From an uncultured Candidatus Melainabacteria bacterium (GTDB lineage: Bacteria; Cyanobacteriota; Vampirovibrionia; Gastranaerophilales; Gastranaerophilaceae): a stretch of 64,000 nt of DNA. Shown in pieces: positions 63,995 to 64,000 of this stretch. Under the pieces are notes generated by a model. The model had not been told where the DNA came from, did not search any database, and saw only the letters and a program-made list of their open reading frames with translations. The position numbers and the translations under genes are program-made. The DNA lies in NCBI GenBank assembly GCA_947570135.1, contig CANOTP010000008.1:1-64000 (forward strand), given 5' to 3'. The first letter of the stretch is position 1, and every line of letters begins with the position of its first letter.

Positions 63995-64000
63995 CAACTT

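Overview
This AT-rich window reads as a chromosomal segment of a non-photosynthetic, fermentative, Gram-negative-type bacterium. The best fit is Vampirovibrionia/Melainabacteria, order Gastranaerophilales (inference). Three things point there. Outer-membrane genes (Skp/OmpH, a two-partner-secretion-type barrel, TolC, an MCE/MlaD protein) sit beside a clostridial-style trimeric [FeFe] hydrogenase. There is a Ski2-like helicase of the kind found in cyanobacteria. Four scattered type IV pseudopilins carry the LAEVLITLGIIGVVAA signature. No photosynthesis genes are seen.

Layout. 1-340: GC-rich non-coding repeats. 347-7325: nth, a DUF2339 membrane protein and the hydrogenase operon hndA-hndC-hndD. 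7378-12284: Skp, TpsB-like transporter, bioD-bioA. 12298-21186: a long minus-strand stretch mixing housekeeping genes (MCE protein, folP, radical SAM, obg) with lineage-specific proteins of unknown function, including two IQNGPxGFWG proteins. One of these is cut by an in-frame TAG. 21328-32083: uvrA, a secreted paralogue pair, a pseudopilin lacking a start, rex, a thioesterase-pseudouridine synthase-coaE operon, a CHAP protein, an ABC exporter and a hydrolase. 32168-34430: tRNA-Leu(UAG) followed by a type II restriction-modification pair. 34497-47847: TolC, a symporter, queF, a pseudopilin, a short regulator-yraN-speB-ligA group, a SIMPL protein, apt, a glycosyltransferase, HU and DedA. 47907-64000: two frameshifted pseudopilins, a phosphodiester glycosidase with a structured leader, a broken small gene, the Ski2-like helicase, a PQFG protein pair, serS, clpC, an unusual membrane-tethered glycogen-synthase-like protein, a second SIMPL protein, a phosphatase and tRNA-Lys(UUU).

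Most striking observation: the pseudopilin genes at 47907 and 55246 both have a good Shine-Dalgarno and ATG, a similar leader peptide and an uninterrupted run of eight G. In both, the ATG frame is out of register with the mature pilin by the same -1 shift and ends at the same TAG after 18 codons. Nine G, or a -1 ribosomal slip, would restore both genes. This suggests phase-variable or programmed-frameshift pilins, although a shared homopolymer sequencing error must be excluded.

Other observations worth following: an N-terminal PxFG / FKG motif on otherwise unrelated proteins; a 20-bp AT element repeated ahead of both IQNGP genes with looser relatives elsewhere; a 5' leader at 49929-50037 with mutually exclusive pairings; and several small genes of 53-69 codons, two of them interrupted by in-frame stop codons.
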